From Enoplolaimus lenunculus (taxonomy: Eukaryota; Nematoda; Enoplea; Enoplida; Thoracostomopsidae): DNA of 64,000 bases. The notes below the pieces were generated by a model. The model did no database searches, was not told where the DNA came from, and was given only the letters and a program-made list of their open reading frames with translations. Location: contig JASANG010000269.1 in the NCBI GenBank assembly GCA_030248215.1, positions 96,447 to 160,446 of the forward strand, in the 5' to 3' direction. Position 1 is the first letter of the stretch; each line of letters starts with the position of its first letter. Both the position numbers and the translations under genes were made by a program. This document shows positions 10,553-20,800 of this stretch, in pieces.

Positions 10553-11010
10553 AACTTTAGGCCGAATCTTGATTACAGGTTGAATGTGCTCGAGTCAAAT
10601 TTAGCTCTACTTTGGCTACTTACTTTCGTTCAGTTCAAATTATGTATATCTGCACGTTGATGAGCTTATGAAAATTATTCTGTACGTCATATTTAAAAAT
10701 ATTAGGCTTTAAACGGAATTTTTGATTTTACAATCACAAAATCATTTTTGTTTTGAATAAATATTTTCGAACAAAACGTTTAACTTTAGGCCGAATCTTG
10801 ATTACAGGTTGAATGTGCTCGAGTCAAATTTAGCTCTACTTTGGCTACTTACTTTCGTTCAGTTCAAATTATGTATATCTGCACGTTGATGAGCTTATGA
10901 AAATTATTCTGTACGTCATATTTAAAAATATTAGGCTTTAAACGGAATTTTTGATTTTACAATCACAAAATCATTTTTGTTTTGAATAAATATTTTCGAA
11001 CAAAACGTTT
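10553..11010. repeat. Perfect 229-bp tandem duplication
   Basis: 10553-10781 and 10782-11010 appear identical base for base, head to tail (each starts aactttaggccgaatcttga and ends gaacaaaacgttt). No coding content is seen. Identity implies a very recent duplication or an assembly artefact. Confidence 0.93.
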
Positions 11011-11234
11011 CACTGGCATACACCGTTCTGGCGCTACGAGATACAATTTTGGTGAATATGAAATTGTCAAACCGCAGAGTTTAGGATTTGTTCGATCGCG
11101 AGGTGTAATATTTTAGTCTTATAGCCATGAAAACTAATCAGCTTTATGGTCAGAAAGAATCCTAAACAAAAACAACAAGCCTAACAAGCATTCGAATTCT
11201 ATTCATGGTCCTGTTTAAAATGTTGATCCCTTTT

Positions 11235-11401
11235 TCGTCCACGTAAAGATCAGGGGCGGAACGTTTTCCGGTGAAACTGGAAAAGAGTAAGCCTAAGCTT
11301 TAAACTATTCTTTAGCTTAGGCTTAGGCAAAGCTCATTCTTAGGCTTAGGCTTGGGAATAAGCTTATACTACTGTTACTGCCCCTGTTCTTATTGTTGGC
11401 C
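11235..11401. mobile_element. TTAGGC-bearing MITE, subfamily B
   Basis: It reads ACGTAAAGATCAGGGGCGG at the left and CCCTGTTCTTATTGTTGGCC at the right, with a short ttaggcttaggc tract in the TTAGGC orientation. The target duplication is not convincing. Confidence 0.72.
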
Positions 11402-11890
11402 AGTTTTTTCTATTAAATACTGAAACGGATCCTAGTTTTGAGAGATAGTCGCCGATAAAACAATTCGATTAAAAATTAAATTTGAAACTTCAAAGTATGT
11501 GTTTTAAAATCACTCGTTAGTGCAGTTTTGATTTGTTTGTTGTTTCAATTAATAAACATCATGGTTGAAGAAGTTGCCGGTAGAGGATTTGTAGGACTCA
11601 AGACAGTGAAACACGATGAGCGACTCATGGCAGCTTTATGTGTCGACCGGGGTACAACCGGAAGTCTGCCTCGTAGTCCGGTAGAAAACTAACGTAGCGT
11701 CGCGGCACAGTTTTTGCCAGAGGATTCGGCAATTTCAAACGCGAATTTAAGCCTACTTAATGTTAAAATTGTTTAAAAAACACACTCAAACAAAGTTCCT
11801 GCCAGATAGTCTGCAACTAAATATCCGTTTCCGGTAAAAATCGGTGTCGGTTTCCGTTGTAGAAGTACCACAAATTTCGTTCTCTTATGC

Positions 11891-12222
11891 GGCCCATGTA
11901 AAAGTCAGGGGCTGACAGTTTTTCTGTGGGACAAGAATAGAGTACGCTTTTACGCTTTAGACTAATTTTTTTGCTTGACTTAGGCTTTAGTTTTAGGCTT
12001 AGGAATATGCTTATTCTTACGCTTAGGTTTAGGCTTAGACTTCGACTTAGGAATATGCTCATTCTTACGCTTAGGTTTAGGCTTAGGAATATGCTCATTC
12101 TTACGCTTAGGTTTAGGCTTAGACTTCGACTTAGGAATATGCTCATTCTTACGCTTAGGTTTAGGCTTAGGCTCAGGAATATGCTTGTAATATTGTTCCG
12201 CTCGTGTTCTTTACATTCGCCA
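11891..12222. mobile_element. TTAGGC-bearing MITE, subfamily B, with TSD
   Basis: Flanked by TCTTATGC and TTTTATGC (7 of 8). The interior repeats a longer unit of ttaggtttaggcttag plus gaatatgctcattcttacgc four times, so the hexamer tract is itself organised into a higher-order repeat. Reading frames across it (Leu/Arg/Phe-rich on +) are artefacts. Confidence 0.87.
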
Positions 12223-12484
12223 TTTTATGCTAATAATTTATTGTAAATCAGTTATAAAGGCTTTCAAGTTTTCATTACAGATATGCTGTGTGGCAACACG
12301 TCATCTACAGATTATTGTCAAAGTATTCTGTCAACCTCCGGCTCGAATTTTTAAAGCTACGATTTTCGGTACCCTGGTGTCAAAATTGTGTTGGAAGTTC
12401 GAATCAATAATTTTCTATTTTAAATTTAACAGCACCTACTTTAGTAACTGGGAATTGGTACTACATTCAGACAACGATCTTACA

Positions 12485-12624
12485 TTATAGACTACATTTT
12501 TTTTGCTTAGGCTTAGGCTTAGGATTAGGCTTAGGCTTAGGGACGCGCTTTTGCAACGCTTAGGCTTAGGCTTATGCTTAGAAATACGCTTAATCTACTG
12601 TTACGCCCTATAAGTAACATTGGC
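12485..12624. mobile_element. TTAGGC-bearing MITE, subfamily A, left-truncated
   Basis: It holds a ttaggcttaggcttagg tract followed by the subfamily A end actgttacgccctataagta acattggcc. The left terminal repeat cannot be identified. Confidence 0.65.
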
Positions 12625-13045
12625 CCCAGTAACAATCGTTCCGCCGAAGTTAAAATACTTACTTTTATAAATAAACATCAAAATTGAAACAAAGCGATGT
12701 TACAAAACACTTCTTGGTCTTCTAATTAAGGTTGAAACCGCTTCGGATCCACAGGGAACGTTTGATGTTGATATTCCATTTGGCCCTCTGTCGAAGCCGT
12801 AATTTGCAGTACTGGCTTTGGCTTGAATCAAATCCGTTGATTTTGAGCAATTCGACGTTGCAATGTGCAACAGATTTTCTGAAATTTTAAAAAATTGTAT
12901 TTTGCAAAATTGCAAAAAATTAAACGCATTTTGCTATTCTCTCCGTATAAATTACCCAAATTAAGGTATAGATGCCTGTTTGCAAATGAACTAAAAAGAC
13001 CAGCAAAGTTGCTGGAGTAATTATCAGCATCGTAAAATATATATT

Positions 13046-13389
13046 AGGGTACAACCGGAGGTGACAAATGCCTCAACCGAAGCCGGACGTCAACAAAACT
13101 TGACGGATCCGCAGGCGAAGGTGAAGCCGGAGGTGAGGCGAAATTAGGTAGTTAAACAACATAATTTTAGCAAATATCTGTATAAGGTGCTGTTAAGCGT
13201 ATTTTTCACGATATTTCGGCGATTTTTTTCTTCACAATTGTAGCAAAAGTTTAAGCAAAATGCACTAAACAAATATTTTGTAAAACTATGCAAACTTTCA
13301 CTACCGAAATTGCCCGAACCCCCTGCATAATTTCCACCACAGACAGAGCTGGAAGTCGATTTTCTGCCTGATCCGGAGCCAAACCTCTG
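13046..13389. mobile_element. hAT-type MITE, aged
   Basis: It starts agggtacaaccggaggtgac and ends with gatccggagccaaacctctgg, resembling 18167-18509 throughout. The right terminus has diverged. Confidence 0.65.
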
Positions 13390-13585
13390 GTTTTACTCCT
13401 TTACTCCGAGTAGGTGTAGAACATGGAATGCGTCGTGTGGGTTGCTGTGAGGTTGTTCACTTTTTTGTATTCGCTAAAATTAGCCCAAAATTCGCCGGAA
13501 GCCGGATTGAGGTTCAAATTACGCATCGCATGCGCCAGAGGTTCGTTAAAATGGATAAACTGTGACGGCAACATTTTAATACAAG

Positions 13586-13905
13586 CAAGAGTGGATGATC
13601 ACTCTTTATAACAAGAGTGTGCAACTGGGTACATTCTATGTATTAAAGAATGTACCCGGCACGCGTTGCGTTCTTGGCCTACCCCCCTTGTTTAGGGGGT
13701 CTTTATGCAGTTTTATACCGTAGTAAAGGAGGAAATTGTAACCCCCCTCGTTTAAGGGGGGGTAGGTGTACTGAAGCATCTCTTGCTTAAACCCCCCTGA
13801 TTGAGGGGGGTCGAACAAAAATGCCACGCGTGCTGGTGCATTCTTTAATACACAGAATGTACCCAGTTGCACACTCTTGTTATAAAGAGTGATCATCCAC
13901 TCTTG
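13586..13905. mobile_element. Long-TIR MITE next to trihelix gene 3' end
   Basis: The terminal inverted repeats are about 70 bp and nearly identical (left caagagtggatgatcactct, right its complement). The interior has C-rich and G-rich runs (accccccttg, aaggggggg) that pair with each other, plus the motif gcacgcgt near both ends. Degenerate relatives lie at 33248-33535, about 36950-37045 and about 59098-59170. It ends 36 bp from the stop codon of the trihelix gene, so it may lie in that gene's 3' UTR. Confidence 0.85.
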
Positions 13906-13940
13906 ATACAAGTGAATTTCAAATTAAAATTTCAAAAAAG

Positions 13941-16900
13941 TTAAAATTTACTCATTAGTTCAAAATCAACCGCAGCAGATATTTTAGTTCTGCCTGGATG
14001 ACCGATGTCCTGAGATAATCCTGTCGATTGGCCGTTTGGTCCATGAGACGAGCCGCGTTGTACTGCAGCTGAAACTATCGACACAAGTCTGAGTTCGTGA
14101 GCCCGTTCTTCGCGTCGTCGTATGTTTTCCCAACGTCTACGACGAATTTCGATCCTTCGCTCATGCGCTAAACGTAGCCGTTCAATGTCGCGTTGAAATG
14201 CAAAAAATTTTGCAATTAGCAATTCATGTGAAGCTAAAATATGCAAAAGTTGCAAGGGAAATCTTGTTTTTTAGTATTTCTTAATTTTTACAATACAGCA
14301 TTCATTTTAAATGTCAATTATCCCTAATTGTAGCGTATAAATGACTCCAGGGACGGATAAAGTTGAGTTTAACCGAATTACAGGTGGAACCGTCTGGAGA
14401 GGTGAAATAAATATCAGTCCCCCCCTTATTCGGGTCACTACAGTATCGCCAATCAGAAATAATTATCAAATAGTAAAACTCCAGTAGCGTGGAGTATCAA
14501 ATTACAGATATTACCAACGCAGCCAACTGCTACAAATTAATGCAAATAATTCCTATTTTAGACTGCATATGCCGTTTTATGAAAAATGCTAAAATACCTA
14601 AATCTTGACTCTGAACTATTTCTTTTATAATGGGCTCTATTCTCTGGAACATAGCACCAGTTGATGATTGGTCTCGTAGTTTCCTAACCAGCGAATGATG
14701 AGATTTGGAAATTCAGCGATTTTTTGCCATATTTGATTTTTCCTAACTTCTGTGCCAAATATTTAATCAGTAAATTGCAGGGGTTCCTCAGTTCATCTCC
14801 TAGCAGCCATAGGCACTAGTATGCGTATTTGATAATGGCTGGGTTTCTCAAACCCTACTTAAGTACATGCCTTAGCACTTAAGTACGTGCTAAGTAATTA
14901 CTCAAACATTTTGTCGTTTTGAAAGCACACTTAAGTTAAGTAAATACTTAAGTCGCTGAATAAAATTGGTATAAGTTAAGTAAATACCTAAGTCGCTGAA
15001 TAAAATTGGTACATTATACATTAACGTTTCCGGTACAATAACCTTAGTCCAACTGAATTTGTAGACTCATTGTGCCTCCATAATGCAAAACTATCACTTT
15101 CTTGTTAATAACACTCGCTCAGATTTGGCATTTATTAGTTTTTTCTCGAAAATTTAAGTATTTACTTAAGTCGTCGACATAAATAATTACTTAAGTATAA
15201 CTTAAGTAAATATATAAGTAAGATTTGAGAAACCCAGTCAATATGGACCAAGCTAATAGGTTTTACTTGTAGCAGCCATTGTCTATAGTGTATATACGTT
15301 AAAAAAGCAAAATACATTGTTGCAAACGTTTTCAAAATTTTAAGCGTTACTCTTACTTTCTGCATGATCGCTATTTGGCCGTTTGCAGCAACATTTCGTT
15401 TCACTTGTGCAATCCGGATCGTTTGTACTGCGTCTTTTTCGAGTCGATTCATCGTTGAGCAAAATCCCAGATATATCAGATCTGTGCATCCCAGATATTT
15501 GCTTGTTATGGATACTTGGTTGGTTGCGATGACCGGATGGTTCGTTGCTGTGGCAGCCGTGATAGCCGTTGTTAGCAAAATCGAAATCGTTGCGGTGGTC
15601 GCGAACAGAAATGTGTCTTTGACACGTGTCTGGATCGTTTGGATTTTCGTTCGACCTGAAACGAAAAGATTTCAAAAATTGATTTAAATTCCACATTATC
15701 ATGAGTATACTAGGTAACTTTTAAACAGGTTTCTGATAAATACTATAGCTTAAAACGTTAAGTGTATTTGTGCTGTCTGCTGAATGGTCATCTTGTGGCT
15801 GGCGGAACAAAGACTACGGCTCTGCTGACGGATATTGAGCTGACACAGTTTAGGAAAATTAGGTCATAGCAGTGAAATCTTTTTAGGTTCGTTGTTTAAA
15901 CATTTAGCAAAATTTTACTGTTAAAATGTCACTGGATGAACGGCGGAAGCAACTACCGCTAATTCTAAATATAAAAATAAGATAATAATATATATCAAGA
16001 AAATTTTTATATATAGATATATACATACATATATATGTACCAGGGTGTAACCGGATGTTCGTTTTCGTTTCAGTTTCCCATAAAAATCGGTATCCGTTTC
16101 CGTTATAGAAATACCTGGAAATTTGTATATTTTTACGTTCAAAATTAGTTTATATATTACGTAGATTAAAAAATTCTTGCAATTTTTCATTACAGATGTG
16201 CTATAATTGTCCGAACCGAACTGAAACAAAAAATGCTATAGTCATCCATAATCTTTAAAATTTCGGTGCATCCGCCATCTTTTCTTCAATGTTTTAGAAA
16301 GCCCAGTGAACAATTACGCGTCTCAATTGTGTTGGCACAAAAAATATAACCTATTTGAAATTTATATACTTCAATTTCCGTTTTCCGTTTTCGTTTCCGT
16401 TAGCCTTCTGACCTTCTATTACTGATGCGCATAGGTCAAACTAAATAACATACGCATTTCTCCCATGACCCAACCGATCTTCTACACCTTCGATACTTGT
16501 TTGTGCGCTTGATTTCCCACCATTTTGAATAGCTATGTCGTCTTGATCGATTTCTTGTCCATCATTTTGATCAGTTGAGCCTTCTGATGACGATGGGGCG
16601 TATGCGCGGGTGATGACGCTTGTATCCCGGGCGTGATTCGTGTTATTGCTCCCTGCGCCAGGTAATACAGCTGTGGCTGCTAACAAACTGGAATCAATAC
16701 TTGGCGGCAAGTAGGCTTGAAACGTTTTCGCCATTGACAAGACAGACAGCGAATTTTCGACGTCCGAAGTGGTGCAGTTTGCGGTTTGAGACGCCGCAAC
16801 CGCTGCTGCGAGCGTATCGGCAATCTGAGCTAACAATTGTTGGCTTGGATTTGATTTTGGTTGCGAAACGATTTCGCCATTGCGATAATCTATGGAGTCC

Positions 16901-19900
16901 GACGTATCGACAGCAATACTACCATTTGAGTGCTGTTTTAAATCGTTTGTACCGCTCGTGCACACCGCTGTTTGACTATCGATTACGTTATCATTGCTTC
17001 CAATCGTTGAACGATTATGGATGACGTCACTGTTTCCACTCATCGTTGGTTGGCGGTTGATAACGTCATCATTTTCATGCATCGTTGACTGGCTACTAAA
17101 GATGTCATCGACGCGCGAAGCATCGTCAACGTTACCGTTTAGCAAGCGATGATCGTTGACAATACGCGCTTGATGACGCGCGTTTATCACGTCACGAATG
17201 ACATCAACAGCTGCTGTGGTCGATGATGCCGCGTTTTGATTAACTGCTGCTGCTGCGATGACGTCAGCGATGATGCGTTTTCGATCATCGAGAACGTCAT
17301 TAATCGATTGAGATGATGGCGACGGTGGAACACGAGCTGGTGATGATGACGATGAGGATGGACCGCCGATTGAGACGGAAGCGTGCGAGAATGATGAAGG
17401 ACCAAAATGAGCTGGTGTTGAAGCAGCTGATGGAATCGATGACAGTATCGAAGACGGACGGAAACTCTAAATTTGAACGACAAATATTTGCTATAATTGT
17501 GACAGTATGGCCAACAGCCTTATTCTCAAATGTGTGCAGCACCTATGCGGACGAGTAAAATAATACGCGTAATTTTTATGAAACGGTGTGTCCATTTTTC
17601 AAACTCCTAAAACTCTAAATATTGTCTAGTGATGAGTGAAATTTTTCATTTTTCCTACAAATGCGGTCAGGGTTACCAGTCAATCGCAAAGAGGTCTGCC
17701 AAGTCTGCTGCAGATCATGCGCTGCGCACTGGCGATGTTTGGCGAGTATAACAATTTGTTACATGAATTGTTCATGGTATACCTGGTATAAAACCCTATG
17801 TAAAAAAGTACTTACCATTTCAGTACCAGCACCACCGGAAGCACCATTGAATTCATCGAATCCGCTTGCAATTTTCGACGTAACATTAAACGCTACTGCA
17901 GTTGCGTTGCGTTGCGCTGTCGACTGCATTTGTAATTGTTGTTGCTGTTGCCGTTGAAATCCAGTCAATATAGAGTTCATTCGATCAAAAAATCGAAACG
18001 TCCGTCGTCGGTCGTGTTTATTTTCAACGACGTCTTTGTATTCTTTTTTTAAATTTTTAATTCGAACTCGGCATTGCGTTGCCGAGCGATCAATGCCGCG
18101 AGCGCCAAGTGCTTGTGATATTAGCTGACAATTGTTAAAATCATGTAAAAAAATTAAACTGTCAGTCAGAGTGCAACCGGAGGTGAAAAATAGCGGAGTT
18201 GGAGCCGGAGGTCAACGAAAGTTGCCGGAGCCGGAGCCGGAGGTGAGGCGAAATTAGGTAGTAAAATGATGGTTAATTAGTTAATTGCAGCCAATATCTG
18301 CAATAAGTTGTTAAGTTGTTTGGTTTTACGTTAATTTTCTGGGAAATTTCGGAAATTTCTTTCTGAAAATTGTGACGTAAGTAAAACGAAACGCACTTAA
18401 CAGATAAATTTTGCTAAATTATGCAAAGCTTTACTACCGAAATGGCCGGAACATCCGACAAAAATTCTACCGTAGCCGGAGCCGGAAACAGACTTCCGGT
18501 TGTACCCTGCTGTCAGTGGACTGGGTGTAACCGGTTATTCGTTTCCGTTTCTGTTTCCGGCAAAGATCAGTGTCCGTTTTTGTTTCCGCTATAAAATTGG
18601 TGGAGGTTAAACAACGCATATATCTTGCAATTTTTCATTACAGATTTGCTGTAACTGTTTGAATATATAAAAATTACGAAATTCATCGAAAATATTACAA
18701 TTTCGATGCGTTCGCTATTTCTTCTTTAAAATTTTATTTTCGAATGCCAGCTGCATATTTACTGGGCGCAATCCTGTTCGCATTAACGTAAAACAACTTT
18801 GAAACTCTTCGTTTTTCGTTTCCGTTTCCGTTATTTTAATCAATATCAGTTTTCCGTTTGTCTTTCCGTTATTTTTATCTCTACGTTTACATCCTGTCTT
18901 TGGATGATTTTGAACAAATGTTTTGCGAGTAAATAAAACTGGCCAAATTTAGCATGCGTAAATGTAGTGCAACTATAGATGACTGTAGAAATATACGAAT
19001 AGGTGTGTAATCAAAAACTTTGTTTACTTCTGAACAGAAACGATGCCCAAACTACGTATTTGAGGCGTTCTAGCTATAATAATATAGATGTTAAAGTTGA
19101 CACAAATTGACTTTTACTTGAAAACTGCATTCATGGACGTAAGTCAGGATTTTATTTTGTCGGTTGAAAATTTATAAAATTAAAGTTTAAACAAATTGCG
19201 TCACAGCCAACAGTGGTTGGCGTAAATCCATTTTTTATATTAATTTACCTGATAAACATGCTGATTTCTGGTTGAGCTACCGAGTTCACTTTGAATCAAA
19301 TTGTCCGACCAAACATCAAGAAGAGCAAACGTTTCAGCTTCGTTCCAGTTCATTCCTTAAAAATAAATATTTTTAAAACTTTTTGGTGCAACTTAACAAT
19401 AGTTTTAATCGTAGGATTTTACCAGAACGAAATTAATAATCTATATATTAAAGCTGGAAGCCCAACATGTGTATTTTGGACGACTTTCCAGCATTAATTT
19501 GCTTACAATGAATTCGTTGTACATAAACGTGATTGTTCTATGAAAAGAAAATCTGTGAAGATATGAGTGCATTCGTTAACTATTGCGCATTGCGCAAAAC
19601 CGGCTGCCTATCAATTTATAGAAGTAACAAAGACTGTCAGTGTATTGTTTGTGTTGTTAAAAGTTGTCAGTGTAAATATGTTTCACCTACTTCAAATTAG
19701 TGTAGCGCTTTTGAGAGATCTCTATCGTTTAATGTAAAAAGTCCTTCAGCAATCAAAATTTTTACAAAAGAAAACAATCCTGACCTCGATCTTTTTTGAA
19801 TCCGTACAAATGTCCTCCGCTGCTGCCGTTACTTCCGTTTCCAGTTCCGTTTGATGCCGCATTATTATTAGTATCCGGTTGGGCATTTATCTTCTCAGGC

Positions 19901-20103
19901 GGACTGGTATCACTGTTGTTGTTTTTATTATTATTATTATTGTTGTTGTTGTTGTTATAGTTGTTAGTGTTGTTGTTGTTGTTGTTGTTGTTGTTTTTGC
20001 TAATTTCTGTAGTAGAAGTAGCGCTAAAAGTTGTTCCAGGTTGAGAGGCAGCTGTAAGTGCTGCAATTGTTCTGCTTGGCATAGTCGTTTCGGCAAAATT
20101 CAT
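13941..20103 (-). CDS. Myb/SANT-like (trihelix) DNA-binding protein, 779 aa
   Basis: Six exons on the minus strand: 20103-19785, 19355-19249, 18124-17816, 17466-16454, 15655-15357, 14233-13941. All introns are GT-AG and phases 1, 0, 0, 2, 1 match. Residues 1-107 are low-complexity with long Asn runs. The Myb/SANT-like domain spans about 110-175, split over exons 2 and 3: W110, W122, Y141, then RSATQCRVRIKNLKKEY (155-171), the signature helix of animal trihelix factors. A Gln run follows. Residues 250-680 are Ser/Asn/Asp-rich and contain three 13-residue repeats. The last exon encodes an Arg-rich helix (IERLRLAHERRIEIRRRR) likely to form a coiled coil, usual for this family. Role: probably a nuclear sequence-specific transcription regulator; target unknown. 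An in-frame TAA upstream supports the ATG. If the exon 4 donor is ignored, translation stops at 16441, giving 586 aa. Confidence 0.85.
14340..14449. mobile_element. Right-end fragment of GGGTCACTACAGT element (near trihelix 3' exon)
   Basis: It matches the right end of 42758-43578 (gactccagg, then cagtcccccc, ttattcgggtcactacagta). It lies in intron 5 of the trihelix gene. Confidence 0.65.
14839..15237. mobile_element. MITE with CTGGGTTTCTCAAA ends and internal duplication
   Basis: Starts CTGGGTTTCTCAAACCCTAC and ends in the complement TTTGAGAAACCCAG. The interior is rich in acttaagta palindromes and contains a tandem duplication of about 40 bp (agttaagtaaatac, then cgctgaataaaattggta, twice, around 14934-15012). 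It lies in intron 5 of the trihelix gene. Confidence 0.8.
16041..16405. mobile_element. hAT-type MITE, TTTCCGTTTCC subfamily
   Basis: It begins CAGGGTGTAACCGG and is rich in cgttttcgtttccgtt near both ends. The right terminus has decayed. It lies in intron 4 of the trihelix gene; a better-preserved relative is 18521-18897. Confidence 0.65.
16978..17094 (-). repeat. Three 13-residue repeats in trihelix exon 4
   Basis: Three consecutive imperfect repeats are encoded: SQSTMHENDDVIN, RQPTMSGNSDVIH, NRSTIGSNDNVID. At DNA level this is a 39-bp minisatellite that keeps frame. The shared pattern is T-M/I-x3-D-x-V-I. Confidence 0.8.
18167..18509. mobile_element. hAT-type MITE with perfect 8-bp TSD
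   Basis: CAGAGTGCAACCGGAGGTG to CCGGTTGTACCCTG, flanked on both sides by CTGTCAGT (18159-18166, 18510-18517). This is the best-defined member of its subfamily. It lies in intron 2 of the trihelix gene. Confidence 0.92.
18521..18897. mobile_element. hAT-type MITE, TTTCCGTTTCC subfamily, adjacent
   Basis: It starts CTGGGTGTAACCGG three bases after the TSD of the preceding MITE and ends acgtttacatcctg. Flanks agree at 6 of 8 positions. Two hAT-type MITEs have therefore landed side by side in intron 2. Confidence 0.75.
19915..20000 (-). repeat. AAC/AAT trinucleotide repeat encoding Asn runs
   Basis: On the + strand this reads gttgttgtt and attatt. On the coding strand it gives the two Asn runs of trihelix exon 1 (about residues 37-63). 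The copy number is likely variable between individuals. Confidence 0.88.
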
Positions 20104-20364
20104 TTTTGAAATTTCGAAAATATTGTTTTAAAATTAATACAAAAAAACACGAGTTCTGGATCAGCGTACACGAGATGGTGGCTGGCGTGTAGTATTTTTG
20201 GTTTGTTTCATTTGGTCCTTAGTAATCAAGATACTATATATAGTTTCTGAAATAAAGGCTTACAATTATAGCGAAATTTTGTTTCAAAATTGTTAAAAAT
20301 TATACATACCACCATTACCAATGTTTTTACGAATTTTGCAGCTGCAAGAAATTTGTTTTCGCGA

Positions 20365-20495
20365 CATAGGTATAAAAATCAGGACCAGAGCATATACGTA
20401 AGCCTAAGCCTCAGCAAAAAATAGTCTAAATATTAAGCTTACTCTGTTGCAATCAGGCGGAAAAGTATTGCGCTCCGGAACGTCACATGGACAAA
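20365..20495. mobile_element. TTAGGC-bearing MITE, short degraded copy
   Basis: It retains atcaggaccagagcatatac, two CCTAAG units, the family phrase tagtctaaatattaagctta and a ccggaacgtcacatgg end. Confidence 0.6.
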
Positions 20496-20552
20496 ACTCA
20501 AGTTATATTGAGAAAAATCACATTTTCGATATGGTTACCGATATCATGACTT

Positions 20553-20800
20553 TGCCCATGTAAAGGTTGGGGGCGGAACGTTATTCTGTGGAACTGCAAA
20601 AGGGTAAGCTTAAACTAGGCTAATTTGTTTTGCTTTGCTTAGGCTTAGGCTTAGGAATATGCTCAGTCTTACGCTTAGGCTTAGGCTTAAGCTTAGGCTC
20701 AGGAATATGCTCATTTATATGCTTACGCTTAGGCTTAGGCTTATGCTTAGGTTTAGGAATATGCTTATAATGCTGTTCCGCCCGTGTTCTTTTCGTTGGC
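20553..20800. mobile_element. TTAGGC-bearing MITE, subfamily B, with TSD
   Basis: TGCCCATGTAAAGGTTGGGG at the left and CCGTGTTCTTTTCGTTGGC at the right, flanked by CATGACTT and CAAGACTT (7 of 8). It carries ttaggcttaggc tracts in two blocks separated by gaatatgctc. Confidence 0.85.

Larger units (their letters stand above)
9533..13940. other. Gene-free stretch between EF-hand and trihelix genes
   Basis: No gene is recognised. It contains four TTAGGC-bearing MITEs, a 229-bp tandem duplication, a hAT-type MITE and, next to the trihelix gene, a MITE with terminal repeats of about 70 bp. A short codon-like stretch at 11561-11660 is discussed as a finding. Both flanking genes converge on this interval, so it holds their 3' ends; I see no clear poly(A) signal close to either stop. 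Confidence 0.6.

Noticed and set aside
11817-12246. Leu/Arg/Phe-rich frames on both strands
   Set aside because: They are translations of TTAGGC-type repeats inside a MITE; the same artefact occurs at 20635-20838 and 36432-36626.
15364-15687. 107-codon + strand frame
   Set aside because: It is opposite trihelix exon 5, which has phase-matched splice sites on the minus strand.
19879-20109. Val/Ile-rich frame on the + strand
   Set aside because: It is the reverse reading of the Asn-codon repeat of trihelix exon 1.
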